From Bacillus sp. FJAT-50079 (GTDB taxonomy: Bacteria; Bacillota; Bacilli; Bacillales; Bacillaceae_C): a DNA stretch of 64,000 bases. The stretch lies in contig NZ_JAGYPD010000005.1 in NCBI RefSeq assembly GCF_018343515.1, positions 1 through 64,000 of the forward strand, given 5' to 3'. The translations under genes and the position numbers were made by a program. This document shows positions 1 through 10,999 of this stretch, one piece after another. The notes below the pieces were generated by a model. It was not told where the DNA came from. It worked only from the letters and a program-made list of their open reading frames with translations, and searched no databases. Every line of letters starts with the position of its first letter. Position 1 is the stretch's first letter.

Positions 1-1587
<1,587 letters not shown>

Positions 1588-1714
1588 GAAGTTTAGGCTC
1601 GCACGATGCGAGTCACAACGACGTTGTCACAGGATGTGACGTTCTTAGTCGTTGATCCTTACTCTTGCTGGCAATGGTTAAAACCATTGTTTAAAAATTA
1701 ATTTAACGTTCGTT

Positions 1715-1736
1715 TCGTTCAGTTTTCAAAGATCAA
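1715..1736 (-). promoter_or_regulatory. rRNA leader antitermination (boxA-like) region
   Basis: On the minus strand the leader reads TGATCTTTGAAAACTGAACG, the sequence normally found about 130-150 nt upstream of Bacillus 16S genes and associated with antitermination and processing of the rRNA transcript. It lies between the promoters and the 16S 5' end. Confidence 0.65.
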
Positions 1737-1768
1737 ACTTGCCTGCTGTTTCTGACAGCGACTTTCAT

Positions 1769-1797
1769 ATCTTAACATCTGTCTATTTCACTGTCAA
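1769..1797 (-). promoter_or_regulatory. rrn promoter P2
   Basis: Minus-strand -35 TTGACA (1792-1797), 17-bp spacer and -10 TAAGAT (1769-1774), a near-consensus vegetative promoter about 180 bp upstream of the 16S gene. Tandem rrn promoters are the rule in Bacillus. Confidence 0.8.
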
Positions 1798-1862
1798 CAC
1801 TTTTTTCAAAAAAACTTTTTCACGCCGCCGCTTTTTAAACTCTGTCAGCAGCGACGTTTACT

Positions 1863-1891
1863 ACTATACCAAGGTTCATTTGTTTCGTCAA
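1863..1891 (-). promoter_or_regulatory. rrn promoter P1
   Basis: Minus-strand -35 TTGACG (1886-1891), 17-bp spacer and -10 TATAGT (1863-1868). It lies 94 bp upstream of P2 and starts just beyond the end of ygxA, so transcription of the rRNA operon does not depend on ygxA. Confidence 0.78.
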
Positions 1892-1906
1892 CACCTAATT
1901 TACATT

Positions 1907-2773
1907 TTATTTTTTTATTGTATAAAAACACTCTTGAAGCCTTGTATTCTCGTCATTCATTTCAATTGTTTTAATGATGCTTTTATCTATTAAATACTCT
2001 AATAGAATATTGATATCAACCCCATAATATTGAACCTCGGGATGTGAGATGATTTCTTCAATACTCCATAACGGTCTCCCCTCAATAATTTCTAATAAGT
2101 GGGCTACTCCAATAGAAACTCTGGTATTAATTAAAAATTCACTGGCGAGAAACAATAGTTCTAATCTCTTTTCTATTGTTTCTTCACTTTTCACAAGTTC
2201 TTCATATAACTTAAATATTTCTGGCTCAATTTTTTTCACTTGATTCCAAACAGTCAGTTCTGGATGAAATCCACGTTCAATAATTGATAATCTCCCTAAA
2301 TGGTGAAGCGAATGAACGATATGATTATAGGCATCTAAATAATGACCGTTTTCAAAAAAAGTCTTACCATCTAAATATCTTCGAATTAATTTAGCGAATT
2401 CGATTCCCATTTTAATTTTCCGTCCATAAAAAGGAAACTCATATAATTCGTTTCTTAGTTTTTCAAAGTATTCATTTCGATCGAATAAAATTTCCCCCTC
2501 ATAAATCCATTCGACAATTTTACGATTAGAGCCAAGGAGCAACCATTCGTTCAATTGTTCTTCTTCTACTATATGTAACGCGGCTTTTTTCTCATTATAT
2601 TGATAATGTTTAATAATAACTGGTTTCTCAAGCGTACGAACGACGGAAAGTAGAATGACGTCGAATGTGTCTGTTAATGTATCCGTATTATATTTTTTAT
2701 CAACTTTTAAAATTCCGAGCGTATTCAGATTACTTGCTTGCTCTTGATAAACTGGTCTTAACATATCCTCCAT
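1907..2773 (-). CDS. ygxA: YgxA-like nucleotidyltransferase-fold protein
   Basis: Protein of 288 residues (from MEDMLRP). It matches YgxA of Bacillus by position (between the rrn operon and ygzB) and general sequence; that family is predicted to combine an N-terminal nucleotidyltransferase-like domain with a helical substrate-binding region and a small C-terminal winged-helix-like domain. The biochemical role is unknown. The open frame extends 27 codons upstream, but those codons precede the only ribosome-binding-like sequence (GGGGG, 8 nt before the ATG at 2773); the ATG at 2779 is too close to it. The gene is divergent from ygzB. Confidence 0.8.
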   Translation of the reverse strand: MEDMLRPVYQEQASNLNTLGILKVDKKYNTDTLTDTFDVILLSVVRTLEKPVIIKHYQYNEKKAALHIVEEEQLNEWLLLGSNRKIVEWIYEGEILFDRNEYFEKLRNELYEFPFYGRKIKMGIEFAKLIRRYLDGKTFFENGHYLDAYNHIVHSLHHLGRLSIIERGFHPELTVWNQVKKIEPEIFKLYEELVKSEETIEKRLELLFLASEFLINTRVSIGVAHLLEIIEGRPLWSIEEIISHPEVQYYGVDINILLEYLIDKSIIKTIEMNDENTRLQECFYTIKK

Positions 2774-2920
2774 AATCATTGCCCCCAAAATCGATTTCTT
2801 ACACCTGTGTCTTTCTTCGACAAATACTCGGACATTTCCTTCTTGTTCATACAACGTTTTATTTTTAATAAATTGTTTAAGCTTATTTATGTTATAGTAA
2901 GCTTTTAGGAGGGCTTCATT

Positions 2921-3274
2921 ATGTCAAAAAAATATTCAAATAAAATCAACAAAATACGTTCATTTGCATTAAGCTTGGTCTTTATTGGATTTATAATTAT
3001 GTATGGAGGAATCTTCTTTAGAAATCATCCAATTGTTGCAACTCTATTCATGGTGTTGGGTCTTTTGTCCATTGTAGCGAGTACTGTCGTATATTTTTGG
3101 ATTGGCATGCTTTCAACAAAAGCCGTTCAAGTGATTTGCCCCAATTGTAATAAACAAACGAAAGTATTGGGACGGGTTGATATGTGCATGTATTGTTCCG
3201 AACCACTAACATTAGATCCGGAACTTGAGGGGAAAGAATTTAACGAGGATTATAATCGAAAAAGACGTACATAA
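2921..3274 (+). CDS. ygzB: YgzB family membrane protein with zinc ribbon
   Basis: 117 residues with a good ribosome-binding site (TAGGAGGG, 7 nt before ATG). Two hydrophobic segments (about 14-33 and 40-65) are followed by a cytoplasmic-looking tail with two CxxC pairs (CPNC near 76, CMYC near 91), as expected for a zinc ribbon. It corresponds to YgzB (UPF0295), which lies beside perR in B. subtilis. Function unknown; anchoring of a small zinc module to the membrane is all that can be inferred. It converges on perR and shares the terminator with it. Confidence 0.9.
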   Translation: MSKKYSNKINKIRSFALSLVFIGFIIMYGGIFFRNHPIVATLFMVLGLLSIVASTVVYFWIGMLSTKAVQVICPNCNKQTKVLGRVDMCMYCSEPLTLDPELEGKEFNEDYNRKRRT

Positions 3275-3279
3275 AAAAG

Positions 3280-3310
3280 AGGATTGCCCCTTTTCTGGGC
3301 AATCCTTTTC
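3280..3310. terminator. Bidirectional terminator between ygzB and perR
   Basis: Perfect 10-bp stem AGGATTGCCC (3280-3289) with GGGCAATCCT (3297-3306), followed by TTTTC on the plus side and preceded by an A run on the other side, so it can stop both converging transcripts. Confidence 0.85.
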
Positions 3311-3744
3311 TAATGTGCACCTCTGTCGCAATCCGAACAAACTCCGTAAATTTCCAAACGATGATGCGAAACCTTAAAGCCTGTGACATGTGAAGCTAGA
3401 TGCTCTACTTCGTCTAGACCTGGATAATGAAAATCAACCATTTTTCCGCATGTTTCACAAATAATATGATAATGATCAGACGTTACGAAATCAAATCTGC
3501 TTGAAGCGTCTCCGTAAGTTAATTCCTTTACGAGTCCAACTTCCCGAAACACCCGCAAATTATTATAAACCGTAGCAACACTCATATTAGGAAATTTATG
3601 TTCAAGTGATTTATAAATATCATCGGCGGTCGGATGTGACATCGACTGGATTAAATATTCTAAAATCGCATGACGTTGCGGAGTGATTCGCACACCAGTT
3701 TCCTTCAATGTATGAATTGCTTCTTTCAATTGAGTGTCTGACAT
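3310..3744 (-). CDS. perR: Peroxide stress regulator PerR (Fur family)
   Basis: 144 residues, almost collinear with B. subtilis PerR. The helix-turn-helix part contains [11 protein letters not shown] and [10 protein letters not shown]; the metal-sensing part has [19 protein letters not shown] and ends in CSDC, giving the two CxxC pairs of the structural zinc site and the His/Asp residues of the regulatory Fe/Mn site. PerR represses peroxide-defence genes until iron-catalysed histidine oxidation releases it. The ATG at 3744 is chosen because it gives the family's usual N-terminus; an in-frame ATG lies two codons upstream and further ones before that. A PerR box precedes the gene, which indicates autoregulation. 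Confidence 0.96.
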   Translation of the reverse strand: MSDTQLKEAIHTLKETGVRITPQRHAILEYLIQSMSHPTADDIYKSLEHKFPNMSVATVYNNLRVFREVGLVKELTYGDASSRFDFVTSDHYHIICETCGKMVDFHYPGLDEVEHLASHVTGFKVSHHRLEIYGVCSDCDRGAH

Positions 3745-3784
3745 CGCCATGCACCCCTTTTCTAATAATAAATTCATTCTCTTT

Positions 3785-3799
3785 TTATAATCCTTATAA
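3785..3799. promoter_or_regulatory. PerR operator upstream of perR
   Basis: TTATAATCCTTATAA matches the published PerR box TTATAATNATTATAA at 14 of 15 positions. It lies about 40 bp upstream of the perR start codon, the arrangement expected for negative autoregulation. Confidence 0.8.
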
Positions 3800-3844
3800 A
3801 TAGTGTACTAGGTTCATTAAGCTTTTGTCAATCATTACCTTCCT

Positions 3845-4390
3845 TTAACTATCATGAAGTTTGTTTTCTACGGCTCCCAATTGAGCATTTACGTACCTGG
3901 CAGCAACAAAGAGAAAATCGGATAATCTGTTTAAATAAGATAAAACGGTCGGGTTTACATTCTCAATTGCAATTGCACATCTTTCCGCTCTTCGAATGAC
4001 CGTCCGCGCTGCGTGTAAAGCGGCTCCCGCCGGATGCCCCCCAGGAAGGATGAACGTTTTCAACGGTGGTAAGGTAGTGTCCCATTTATCAATCACCGTT
4101 TCAAGGTCACTCACATGTTCATGCTCGAGCTTCCATTTTACCTCCTTACCACTCGGAGTTGCTAATTCTGCTCCTACATGAAAAAGGATCGTTTGCACTC
4201 GATGAAATACTTCACGTACTTCTTGAAATTTACTGTCTTGCTCTGGTATATGGCTAAGTGCTAAACCGATCATCGAATTCGCTTCATCACATGTTCCGTA
4301 AGCTTCAACGCGAATATCGTTTTTGGCGACTCGTTGCCCGTATACTAAAGAGGTCGTCCCTTTATCACCTGTTTTCGTATAAATCTTCAA
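3845..4390 (-). CDS. yvqK: PduO/YvqK-type cob(I)alamin adenosyltransferase
   Basis: 181 residues starting from a TTG codon. It transfers the 5'-deoxyadenosyl group of ATP to cob(I)alamin to make coenzyme B12. The N-terminal YTKTGDKGTTSL motif binds ATP, and the C-terminal RRAER and LNRLSDFLFVAAR segments are the other conserved PduO-type motifs. The TTG at 4390 is preferred over the ATG at 4438 because GGAGG lies 8 nt upstream and the resulting N-terminus (KIYTKTGDKG) is that of the family. It stands between perR and bcp, where B. subtilis has no such gene, so it is a local insertion or relocation. No cobalamin riboswitch is visible upstream. Confidence 0.93.
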   Translation of the reverse strand: MKIYTKTGDKGTTSLVYGQRVAKNDIRVEAYGTCDEANSMIGLALSHIPEQDSKFQEVREVFHRVQTILFHVGAELATPSGKEVKWKLEHEHVSDLETVIDKWDTTLPPLKTFILPGGHPAGAALHAARTVIRRAERCAIAIENVNPTVLSYLNRLSDFLFVAARYVNAQLGAVENKLHDS

Positions 4391-4485
4391 TTCCGAGGCC
4401 TCCATTCTAATTTGTTCTATAATAATATATTTTATCATTAATTACTTATTAGTACTTTAAGTTTGGTCTTCCTATACACGAAAAA

Positions 4486-4511
4486 AAAGGACTGTCATTT
4501 AACAGTCCTTT
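4486..4511 (-). terminator. Terminator downstream of bcp
   Basis: Ten-base stem AAAGGACTGT / ACAGTCCTTT with a 6-nt loop. On the minus strand it is followed by eight T residues (4481-4488), so it terminates transcripts coming from bcp. Confidence 0.88.
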
Positions 4512-4614
4512 CAATCGTTATTACCTGAGGAGGTATGCCTGATATAATGTATGCTCCGATTCCTTTATCAGCATGGACAACAGCCGTATTTCAGTAAAAA
4601 AGGGCGCAATTACA

Positions 4615-5091
4615 TCAAGACTTGAATGTTTCCTTTACAAATTCTAAAGCCTTTTCCACATGCCCCTTCACTCTTACATTTCGCCATTCTTGGATGAGTT
4701 TTCCTTCCTTATTAATCAGAAAGGTTGATCTGACAATTCCCATATACTCTTTACCAAAGTTTTTCTTCAATTGCCAAACGCCATATTTTTTGGCGACCTC
4801 ATGATTTTCATCTACTAAGAGAAGAAATGGTAAACCGTGTTTTTCAATAAACTTTTCATGACGTTCAAGCGGGTCGGGACTGATTCCCAGGATAACAACG
4901 TCAAGTTCGGAAAAATCTTCATATCGATCTCTGAAATCACATGCTTGTGTCGTACAGCCTGGAGTCATATCTTTTGGATAAAAATATAAAATGATATGTT
5001 TTTCCCCAAGAAAATCAGAAAGTGCTACATTTTCACCATTACTTGCTGGCAATTGAAATGCTGGTGCTTGTTCATATTGTTTTACCGTCAT
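4615..5091 (-). CDS. bcp: Thiol peroxidase Bcp (peroxiredoxin, YgaF)
   Basis: 158 residues. Reduces hydrogen and organic peroxides in the cytoplasm. The peroxidatic motif PKDMTPGCTTQACDFRD holds the active Thr and Cys and a second Cys five residues later, the pattern of atypical two-Cys Bcp/PrxQ enzymes. The start at 5091 has AGGAGGG 7 nt upstream; an upstream in-frame ATG lacks this. Its place beside hemL and perR is the same as ygaF in B. subtilis, which fits a peroxide-defence context. No PerR box is visible in front of it. Confidence 0.95.
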   Translation of the reverse strand: MTVKQYEQAPAFQLPASNGENVALSDFLGEKHIILYFYPKDMTPGCTTQACDFRDRYEDFSELDVVILGISPDPLERHEKFIEKHGLPFLLLVDENHEVAKKYGVWQLKKNFGKEYMGIVRSTFLINKEGKLIQEWRNVRVKGHVEKALEFVKETFKS

Positions 5092-5169
5092 ATTACGCCC
5101 TCCTGTCATCGTTCACTTCCTTAAGCGTACCGAAAGCACGTGATGAATTCAACGAATGTTACTTCTCTT

Positions 5170-5577
5170 TCAATTGGTCGGATCATAATCAATAAATGAA
5201 CGAACGACAAAAGCGGCAGGAATCGTATAGCCAAGCAATGCTTCAACAATGACTAGAAAGCGGCCAATACCAACTGGAACAATATCTCCATAGCCAACCG
5301 AAAATAATGTAATCCCACTTAAATAAATAGAGGTTCCGAGTTGTTCGATCCAACTCGTACTTGCTAATTCCTCTGGCTCAATAAAAACGACATACCCTTT
5401 TATTTTTAACATAAGAAATATTAAGCCGAAGCCAAGCATAATAATGGCATAGGTGTAGCCAAGAAAAACAAAGTTCTCGAACGAAACCTGCTTGTAACTA
5501 AAACGAGCGGGAAAAAATAATGTTCTTAAAGCCATGACGATACAAATCATAATGGCTAACAAAATGACATACCACAA
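5170..5577 (-). CDS. Two-TM potassium channel-like protein
   Basis: 135 residues with three hydrophobic segments (about 1-17, 37-60 and 105-127). Between the last two is a pore helix and selectivity filter LFSVGYGD, the potassium channel signature with Ser in place of the usual Thr of TVGYGD. This is the Ion_trans_2 architecture with no cytoplasmic RCK domain, so gating by a ligand domain is not evident. Potassium conduction is inferred from the filter only. It is a single gene between bcp and the divergent hemL. Confidence 0.85.
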   Translation of the reverse strand: MWYVILLAIMICIVMALRTLFFPARFSYKQVSFENFVFLGYTYAIIMLGFGLIFLMLKIKGYVVFIEPEELASTSWIEQLGTSIYLSGITLFSVGYGDIVPVGIGRFLVIVEALLGYTIPAAFVVRSFIDYDPTN

Positions 5578-5716
5578 TTTGAACCACCCCGATTATCCTT
5601 GTCCGTTTATTTTACGCTCGTATTGTTTTAACTAGACCAATGCTTTGATTGCGCTGAGCAAAGGGAATGATTACAATAGGAAGATGGAACAAGTAAGTTT
5701 TTAGGAGGCATTTTCA

Positions 5717-7003
5717 TTGAATTTTTCAAAATCAGAAGCACTACATAAGGAAGCATTGGAACATATTGTCGGCGGGGTCAACAGTCCTTCCCGCTCCTAT
5801 AAAGCAGTTGGCGGCGGTGCCCCGATTGCAATCGACAAAGCAAAAGGGGCTTATTTATATGATGTCGATGGGAATCGTTACATTGATTATTTAGCTGCAT
5901 ACGGCCCAATCATTACGGGGCATGCACATCCACATATTACAGAGGCGATTAAAACAGCGGCGGAAACCGGAGTTTTGTATGGGACACCGACGGTTCATGA
6001 AGTAACATTCGCAAAAATGATTAAAGAAGCGATCCCTTCGCTAGATAAAGTTCGTTTTGTTAATTCAGGAACAGAAGCTGTGATGACAACGATTCGTGTG
6101 GCTCGCGCATATACAGGACGCAATAAAATCTTAAAATTTGCTGGCTGTTATCATGGACATTCCGATTTGGTTCTTGTCGCTGCCGGTTCTGGTCCTTCTC
6201 AATTAGGGATGCCTGATTCTGCTGGTGTTCCGCAAAGCATTGCACAAGAAGTCATTACCGTTCCATTCAATGATATCGAAGCATATAAGGAAGCGATGAC
6301 TAAATGGGGTAATGAAATTGCGGGCGTACTCGCGGAACCTATCGTTGGGAATTTCGGAATCGTTGAGCCACAACCTGGCTTCTTTGAAGCAGTAAAAGAA
6401 ATCGCACATGCAAATGGAGCATTGCTCATTTTTGACGAAGTGATCACTGCATTTCGATTTACATATGGCTCTGCTCAAGATATCATCGGGGTCATTCCAG
6501 ATTTAACAGCACTTGGTAAAATTATCGGTGGTGGTCTACCTATTGGCGCATATGGCGGCAGAAAAGACATTATGGAAAAAGTAGCTCCGCTTGGTCCCGC
6601 ATATCAAGCGGGAACGATGGCCGGAAACCCAGCTTCGATGCTCGCAGGCATTGCCTGTTTAGAAGTATTAAAAGCAGATGGGATTTATGAAGAACTTGAC
6701 CGACTTGGTGCTTTATTGGAAAAGGGAATTTTACAAGCAGCTGAAAAATACAACGCACCTATTTCAGTAAACCGATTAAAAGGTGCGCTCACGATCTACT
6801 TTACGAAAGAAAAAGTGGTAAACTATGAGCAAGCAGAAGCAACAGACGGAGAAATGTTTGCTGTATTTTTCAAAAAAATGTTAAAGCAAGGGATCAATTT
6901 AGCCCCTTCCAAATATGAAGCATGGTTCCTAACGATTGCTCATACGGAAGAAGACATTATGAAAACCATTGCTGCAGTGGAGAATGCCTTTAAAGAAATG
7001 TAG
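5717..7003 (+). CDS. hemL: Glutamate-1-semialdehyde 2,1-aminomutase
   Basis: 428 residues, the usual length. PLP enzyme that converts glutamate-1-semialdehyde to 5-aminolevulinate, the tetrapyrrole precursor. Visible motifs: GGVNSPSR and GHAHPHI near the N-terminus, [16 protein letters not shown], the Asp of [10 protein letters not shown] and the PLP lysine in [11 protein letters not shown]. It starts at TTG 5717, preceded by AGGAGG at 10 nt. It corresponds to gsaB, the second aminomutase gene of B. subtilis found in this same neighbourhood; the main hemAXCDBL operon is not in the window. Confidence 0.96.
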   Translation: MNFSKSEALHKEALEHIVGGVNSPSRSYKAVGGGAPIAIDKAKGAYLYDVDGNRYIDYLAAYGPIITGHAHPHITEAIKTAAETGVLYGTPTVHEVTFAKMIKEAIPSLDKVRFVNSGTEAVMTTIRVARAYTGRNKILKFAGCYHGHSDLVLVAAGSGPSQLGMPDSAGVPQSIAQEVITVPFNDIEAYKEAMTKWGNEIAGVLAEPIVGNFGIVEPQPGFFEAVKEIAHANGALLIFDEVITAFRFTYGSAQDIIGVIPDLTALGKIIGGGLPIGAYGGRKDIMEKVAPLGPAYQAGTMAGNPASMLAGIACLEVLKADGIYEELDRLGALLEKGILQAAEKYNAPISVNRLKGALTIYFTKEKVVNYEQAEATDGEMFAVFFKKMLKQGINLAPSKYEAWFLTIAHTEEDIMKTIAAVENAFKEM

Positions 7004-7051
7004 GTAATCAATTGTTAATCCCAAATGGTCATTAGAAAGGAAAGTCGGAAT

Positions 7052-8128
7052 ATGAAGCTCGGTGCCCGCATGTTAAAAACGGGAATTGCCATTACGCTGG
7101 CGCTTTATCTCGCACAGCTTCTCCAAATACCTGCACCTATTTTTGCAGGTATCGCTGCTATATTTGCTATTCAACCAACTATTTATCGATCTTATTTATC
7201 GATTCTGGAACAAATTCAAGGAAATGTCATCGGGGCCTTGATTGCAATTGTTTTTGTTTTATTATTTGGCAATCATATTGTTTTTATTGGCTTGGCGGCA
7301 GTTATTGTCATTATTATCATGGTAAAGCTTAAACTAGAAAATTCAATCAGACTAGCGCTCGTCACGATTATTGCGATTATGGAAGCCCCAGCAGATGATT
7401 TTTTGCATTTCGCTTTATTAAGGTCATCAGCGATTTTATTAGGAATCTTATCGTCGTTTGCAGTCAACTTAGTATTTCTGCCGCCTAAGCATGAAACGAG
7501 ACTTTTTCAAAGCATCTCTGGTCCGACAGAGGACATTATTAAATGGATGAGGCTTGCAACAAGGTTCGCTTCGGAAGATAAACTTCTTAAACGTGACCTT
7601 GGAAATATGAAGAAACAGATTAGTCAAATGAATCAATTGTATACGATGTTTCAAGAAGAACGACGTTTGTTCAAAAAACACGAATTCGCCAAGCTGAGAA
7701 AACTTGTTATTTATCGGCAAATGATTCTCGTCACTCAAAAAAGTCTTGATATATTAAAGCTGCAATATCGCTATGAAAACATCCTTCATCAGCTTCCTGA
7801 ATCATTGCAAATGCATACGCGTGAGCGACTCGATTATTTATTAAGTTATCATGAGCAACTTTTATTAAAGTTTACAGGACATGTACGGCCCGAAATTGAG
7901 CTTGATGCATTCAGCGAAGGCATTTTCAACCGCGACCAATTAATGGACGCATTTATTAAAGAAATAAAGAAAAGTAAAGATGAAGATGATTTTCAGCCTT
8001 ACCATTTAATGCATATTCTTTCTGCGACAATTGAATACGAGGAACAGCTTGAACAATTGGAAAAGCTTATTCGCTCCTTTCAAACGTATCATAAGAAAGA
8101 AAGTGAGTTAACGATTGCCGAAATGTAA
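7052..8128 (+). CDS. ygaE: YgaE, aromatic acid exporter (ArAE) family membrane protein
   Basis: 358 residues from the ATG at 7052 (AAAGGAAAG 8 nt upstream); the 9 codons before it have no ribosome-binding site. The N-terminal 150 residues form about six transmembrane helices with the ArAE motif PTIYRSYLSILEQIQGN; the C-terminal 200 residues are charged and helical, likely a cytoplasmic coiled coil. The family is linked to export of aromatic or related compounds, but the substrate is not known. It follows hemL by 48 nt and probably shares its transcript. Confidence 0.88.
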   Translation: MKLGARMLKTGIAITLALYLAQLLQIPAPIFAGIAAIFAIQPTIYRSYLSILEQIQGNVIGALIAIVFVLLFGNHIVFIGLAAVIVIIIMVKLKLENSIRLALVTIIAIMEAPADDFLHFALLRSSAILLGILSSFAVNLVFLPPKHETRLFQSISGPTEDIIKWMRLATRFASEDKLLKRDLGNMKKQISQMNQLYTMFQEERRLFKKHEFAKLRKLVIYRQMILVTQKSLDILKLQYRYENILHQLPESLQMHTRERLDYLLSYHEQLLLKFTGHVRPEIELDAFSEGIFNRDQLMDAFIKEIKKSKDEDDFQPYHLMHILSATIEYEEQLEQLEKLIRSFQTYHKKESELTIAEM

Positions 8129-8130
8129 AA

Positions 8131-8180
8131 GAGGCTGTCCTAGAAGTCAATAAAAGTTGACTTCTGGGCAGCCCCTTTTT
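8131..8180 (+). terminator. Terminator downstream of ygaE
   Basis: Long stem: GAGGCTGTCC-TAGAAGTCAA pairs with TTGACTTC-TGGGCAGCCCC, followed by TTTTT at 8175-8180. The inner GAAGTCAA/TTGACTTC part is perfect. Confidence 0.85.
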
Positions 8181-8400
8181 ATGCACAGAAAGTTATCCCT
8201 TTCCTTCTGATCGCATTTTTTACGTCATTTTGATCAATCGAACTTCATCCGAATGACCCTTTCCGGCAAAAAATCCACAATAAGGTAAATCGAAACATGT
8301 TCGATTTACCCTCGCCGATAATAAATCCACGAGATGGGCATTCTAGCGCACGATGTTTACCAACAAACCGATTAGTATTACCTTTTAGACAGCCCCTTTT
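8181..8400. repeat. Non-coding spacer with palindrome; possible small inverted-repeat element
   Basis: No gene is seen in these 220 bp. They contain a perfect 11-bp palindrome GGTAAATCGAA (8284-8294) / TTCGATTTACC (8300-8310). At the right end, AGACAGCCCCTTTTTT (about 8385-8400) is the inverse of the GAGGCTGTC that opens the terminator at 8131. The pair could be the ends of a short miniature element of about 270 bp, or two similar terminators (one for ygaE, one for ygaD). Confidence 0.35.
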
Positions 8401-10149
8401 TTAGCTATCTAATTGTTGCACTTGGAATAATTGATAGTAATTGCCTCTTTTCGCCATTAATTCTTCATGCGTACCAATTTCCGTAATCTGACCGTGTTCA
8501 ATAAGAACAATCCGATCTGCATGAGTTATTGTTGACAAACGGTGCGCAATAATTAATGTTGTTCGATCTTTTGCTAGCTTTTCTAAAGCCTCTTGAATTA
8601 GTGCCTCACTTTCCAAATCTAAGGCAGATGTAGCCTCATCCAATATAAGGATTGGTGGATTTTTTAAAAAGACACGTGCGATCGCGACCCGTTGTTTTTG
8701 TCCTCCGGAAAGCTTTACCCCTCGCTCCCCTACCATCGTATCGTAGCCATTGGGAAGATTAGTGATAAATTCATGAGCATTTGCCGCTTCTGCAGCACGA
8801 TACACTTCTTCTCTTGTACTTTCAGGCTTCCCTAATAATATGTTCGCTTCAACTGATTCACTAAATAAAATATTGTCTTGGAGAACCATTCCGATTTTAT
8901 CACGTAAACTACGAACTTTGAACTGACGGATATCGATCCCATCCAGTAAAATTCTACCTTTCGTTACATCATAAAAACGAGGAACTAAACTGACAAGTGA
9001 TGATTTGCCTCCACCACTCATTCCAACAAGTGCAATCGTCTCTCCGGCTTTTACATCTAGATTAATTTGATGCAATACAGGTGCTTCCTTCTCATCATAA
9101 GCAAACGTCACATTTTCAAATGTAATATTCCCTTTTACTTCTCTTAACTCGACTGCATCTGAAGCATCATCAATATCATACTTTTCATCGATTAGTTCAT
9201 ACACACGGTCCATTGAAGCAATTGATTGTGTAAGCGTCGTTGAGGAGTTTACGAGTCTTCTCAGCGGATTATACAATCTTTCCACATACCCCATAAATGC
9301 TACCATTGTACCAAGCGTTAGATTACCATGTATCACTTGATAGCCAGCATAGGCAATGACGATCAACGGTGCAATATCTGTAATCGTATTAACGACCGAA
9401 AATGCTTTAGCCGTCCAGCTCGTATGTGTCAAAGCTTTATCGAGAAAATTAGCATTCGTTTTATTAAAACGTTTCTGCTCATGGTCTTCGATCGCAAAGC
9501 TTTTAATTACAGACATCCCCGCCACTCGTTCATGAAGATAGCTTTGAACTTCAGCCAATGCTTGCGAGCGTGCGCGAGTTAGTTTCCGTAAATTCCCGAA
9601 AAAATAACGGACAGAAAACATGTAAAGCGGAAACACGATCAATGACACCAGCGTCAAAGGTACATCCAGCGTTATCATAATAATAATAGCAATGATAACG
9701 GTCGCTGCATCTAGCCAAAGATTCATCAGTCCGGTAATGACAAATTCCTTCGTTTGTTCGACATCATTAATCACTCGAGAAATGACCTCACCAGCCCGAG
9801 TATTCGCATAATATTTAAAACTTAATTTTTGAATATGAGTAAAAAGCCGTTCGCGAATATCGAATAATATTTTGCTGGCGGTCCATTGGGCAAAATATTG
9901 ACGGTAATATTCAATTGGCGGTCTTATAACGACAAAAATTAATAACATAATCCCCATCATCATCATTAATTTTGTCGTCTTTTCATCGGCGGTCATTGTA
10001 TGAACTTCCAAAATATCATCAATGACGTACTTCATCAAAAATGGAATCAATAGTGGGATCGCAAATTTCACAATTCCAATTAATAAAGTCGCGAATATTT
10101 TCCAACGATATGGTTTAACAAACTGTAAATATCTTTTTATTACTCCCAA
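8401..10149 (-). CDS. ygaD: YgaD, type I ABC exporter half-transporter
   Basis: 582 residues. The N-terminal six-helix membrane domain (about 1-310) is fused to an ATPase with Walker [10 protein letters not shown], signature LSGGQKQR, Walker [13 protein letters not shown] and the switch histidine in IIAHRLST. This is the MsbA/BmrA-like homodimeric exporter layout; substrate unknown. The start is TTG at 10149, with AAGGGGG 8 nt upstream; the 12 codons before it read through the ribosome-binding site and are not used. It is normally followed by ygaC in Bacillus; here the sortase-adhesin island separates the two. Confidence 0.93.
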   Translation of the reverse strand: MGVIKRYLQFVKPYRWKIFATLLIGIVKFAIPLLIPFLMKYVIDDILEVHTMTADEKTTKLMMMMGIMLLIFVVIRPPIEYYRQYFAQWTASKILFDIRERLFTHIQKLSFKYYANTRAGEVISRVINDVEQTKEFVITGLMNLWLDAATVIIAIIIMITLDVPLTLVSLIVFPLYMFSVRYFFGNLRKLTRARSQALAEVQSYLHERVAGMSVIKSFAIEDHEQKRFNKTNANFLDKALTHTSWTAKAFSVVNTITDIAPLIVIAYAGYQVIHGNLTLGTMVAFMGYVERLYNPLRRLVNSSTTLTQSIASMDRVYELIDEKYDIDDASDAVELREVKGNITFENVTFAYDEKEAPVLHQINLDVKAGETIALVGMSGGGKSSLVSLVPRFYDVTKGRILLDGIDIRQFKVRSLRDKIGMVLQDNILFSESVEANILLGKPESTREEVYRAAEAANAHEFITNLPNGYDTMVGERGVKLSGGQKQRVAIARVFLKNPPILILDEATSALDLESEALIQEALEKLAKDRTTLIIAHRLSTITHADRIVLIEHGQITEIGTHEELMAKRGNYYQLFQVQQLDS

Positions 10150-10276
10150 ATAAGAAGTCCCCCTTTTACAAAAAAGCACAATCAACTCGTATATATTACG
10201 ACAGACGAATTAATTTTATCATAATAAGCGATTTTATAAATTACTTTGGCTCGCAAAGTAAAAATGGAGGTTTCTT

Positions 10277-10864
10277 TTAGTTTTTTACGGTATCTTGCAG
10301 AAGTCCCTTAACAGCAACTCGTTCAATCCCTGTTGCGGTACATGTAATTAATGTAATTTCATTTTTACCAGGCGTATCATTCAGCACTTCTACATCTGTT
10401 GCTTTAATTACGTCAGTTCCAATTACTTCATATATATAGGTTGTATCATCCGCGTGCAAGAAAACCTTTTCTCCAATCGGTACTTCAGCTAAATGACGAA
10501 AGTGACGACCATCTCGATACCCTCTATGACCTGCAATCGTAAAATTACCGACACCTGGCGTTTGCTCTCTCTTGATTTGAGTGAGGGCGATTTTCAAATT
10601 TTCATCTGTTGTTTCATCTAAAACAAACTGCTTTAAGTTTATAGAGGGTATTTCAAGCTCTAACATATGATCGATTTCCTCTTTTGAAAAAGGTAAATGA
10701 TCAATTACTGTTAAATCAAGCTCCCCCCCGTCTGATTCCTTAATTAACGCGAATGCTTCCTCTAATGCCTTCACATCTTTCTTTTGAGTCCATTCTTGAT
10801 AGAGAGGATATGATATAAGAAGAATACCAAGGAGAACAAACGTAAAGCCAATTATTTTTTTCAC
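10277..10864 (-). CDS. srtD: Sortase (class D-like transpeptidase)
   Basis: 195 residues from a GTG start with GGGGGAA upstream. One N-terminal membrane anchor (about 4-20) precedes the sortase fold. Catalytic residues are visible: His113 in IAGHRGYRDG, Cys175 in TLITCT and Arg182 in GIERVAV. Sortases cut an LPXTG-type signal and join the protein to the cell wall. Overall shape (short N-terminus, HR motif, TLITC) resembles class D sortases of Bacillaceae, but the class call is tentative. It lies 135 bp downstream of the LPQTG adhesin, which is its obvious substrate. Confidence 0.9.
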   Translation of the reverse strand: MKKIIGFTFVLLGILLISYPLYQEWTQKKDVKALEEAFALIKESDGGELDLTVIDHLPFSKEEIDHMLELEIPSINLKQFVLDETTDENLKIALTQIKREQTPGVGNFTIAGHRGYRDGRHFRHLAEVPIGEKVFLHADDTTYIYEVIGTDVIKATDVEVLNDTPGKNEITLITCTATGIERVAVKGLLQDTVKN

Positions 10865-10944
10865 CGAACTTCCCCCTAAAAAAACTTCATGTTTGTGCTT
10901 TATAACAATGATACATTTTCCAAAAAGGATTTCCAATTTAAAGA

Positions 10945-10978
10945 AGAAACACACTCTGACAAAATAGAGTGTGTTTCT
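10945..10978 (-). terminator. Hairpin between adhesin and sortase genes
   Basis: Perfect 13-bp stem AGAAACACACTCT / AGAGTGTGTTTCT with an 8-nt loop. On the minus strand it follows the adhesin stop codon and is followed by a moderately T-rich stretch (CTTTAAATT). It probably terminates most adhesin transcription and lets less reach the sortase. Confidence 0.7.
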
Positions 10979-10999
10979 AGCATTTCTATACTGGAGCCA

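Noticed and set aside
4531-4595. Short plus-strand ORF of 20 codons after GAGGAGG
   Set aside because: The ATG is only one base from the ribosome-binding-like sequence, the ORF is antisense to the region downstream of bcp, and it has no recognisable features.
3845-4614. Cobalamin riboswitch upstream of the adenosyltransferase
   Set aside because: The upstream region is only about 100 bp before the bcp terminator and lacks the conserved B12-box; no such fold was recognised.
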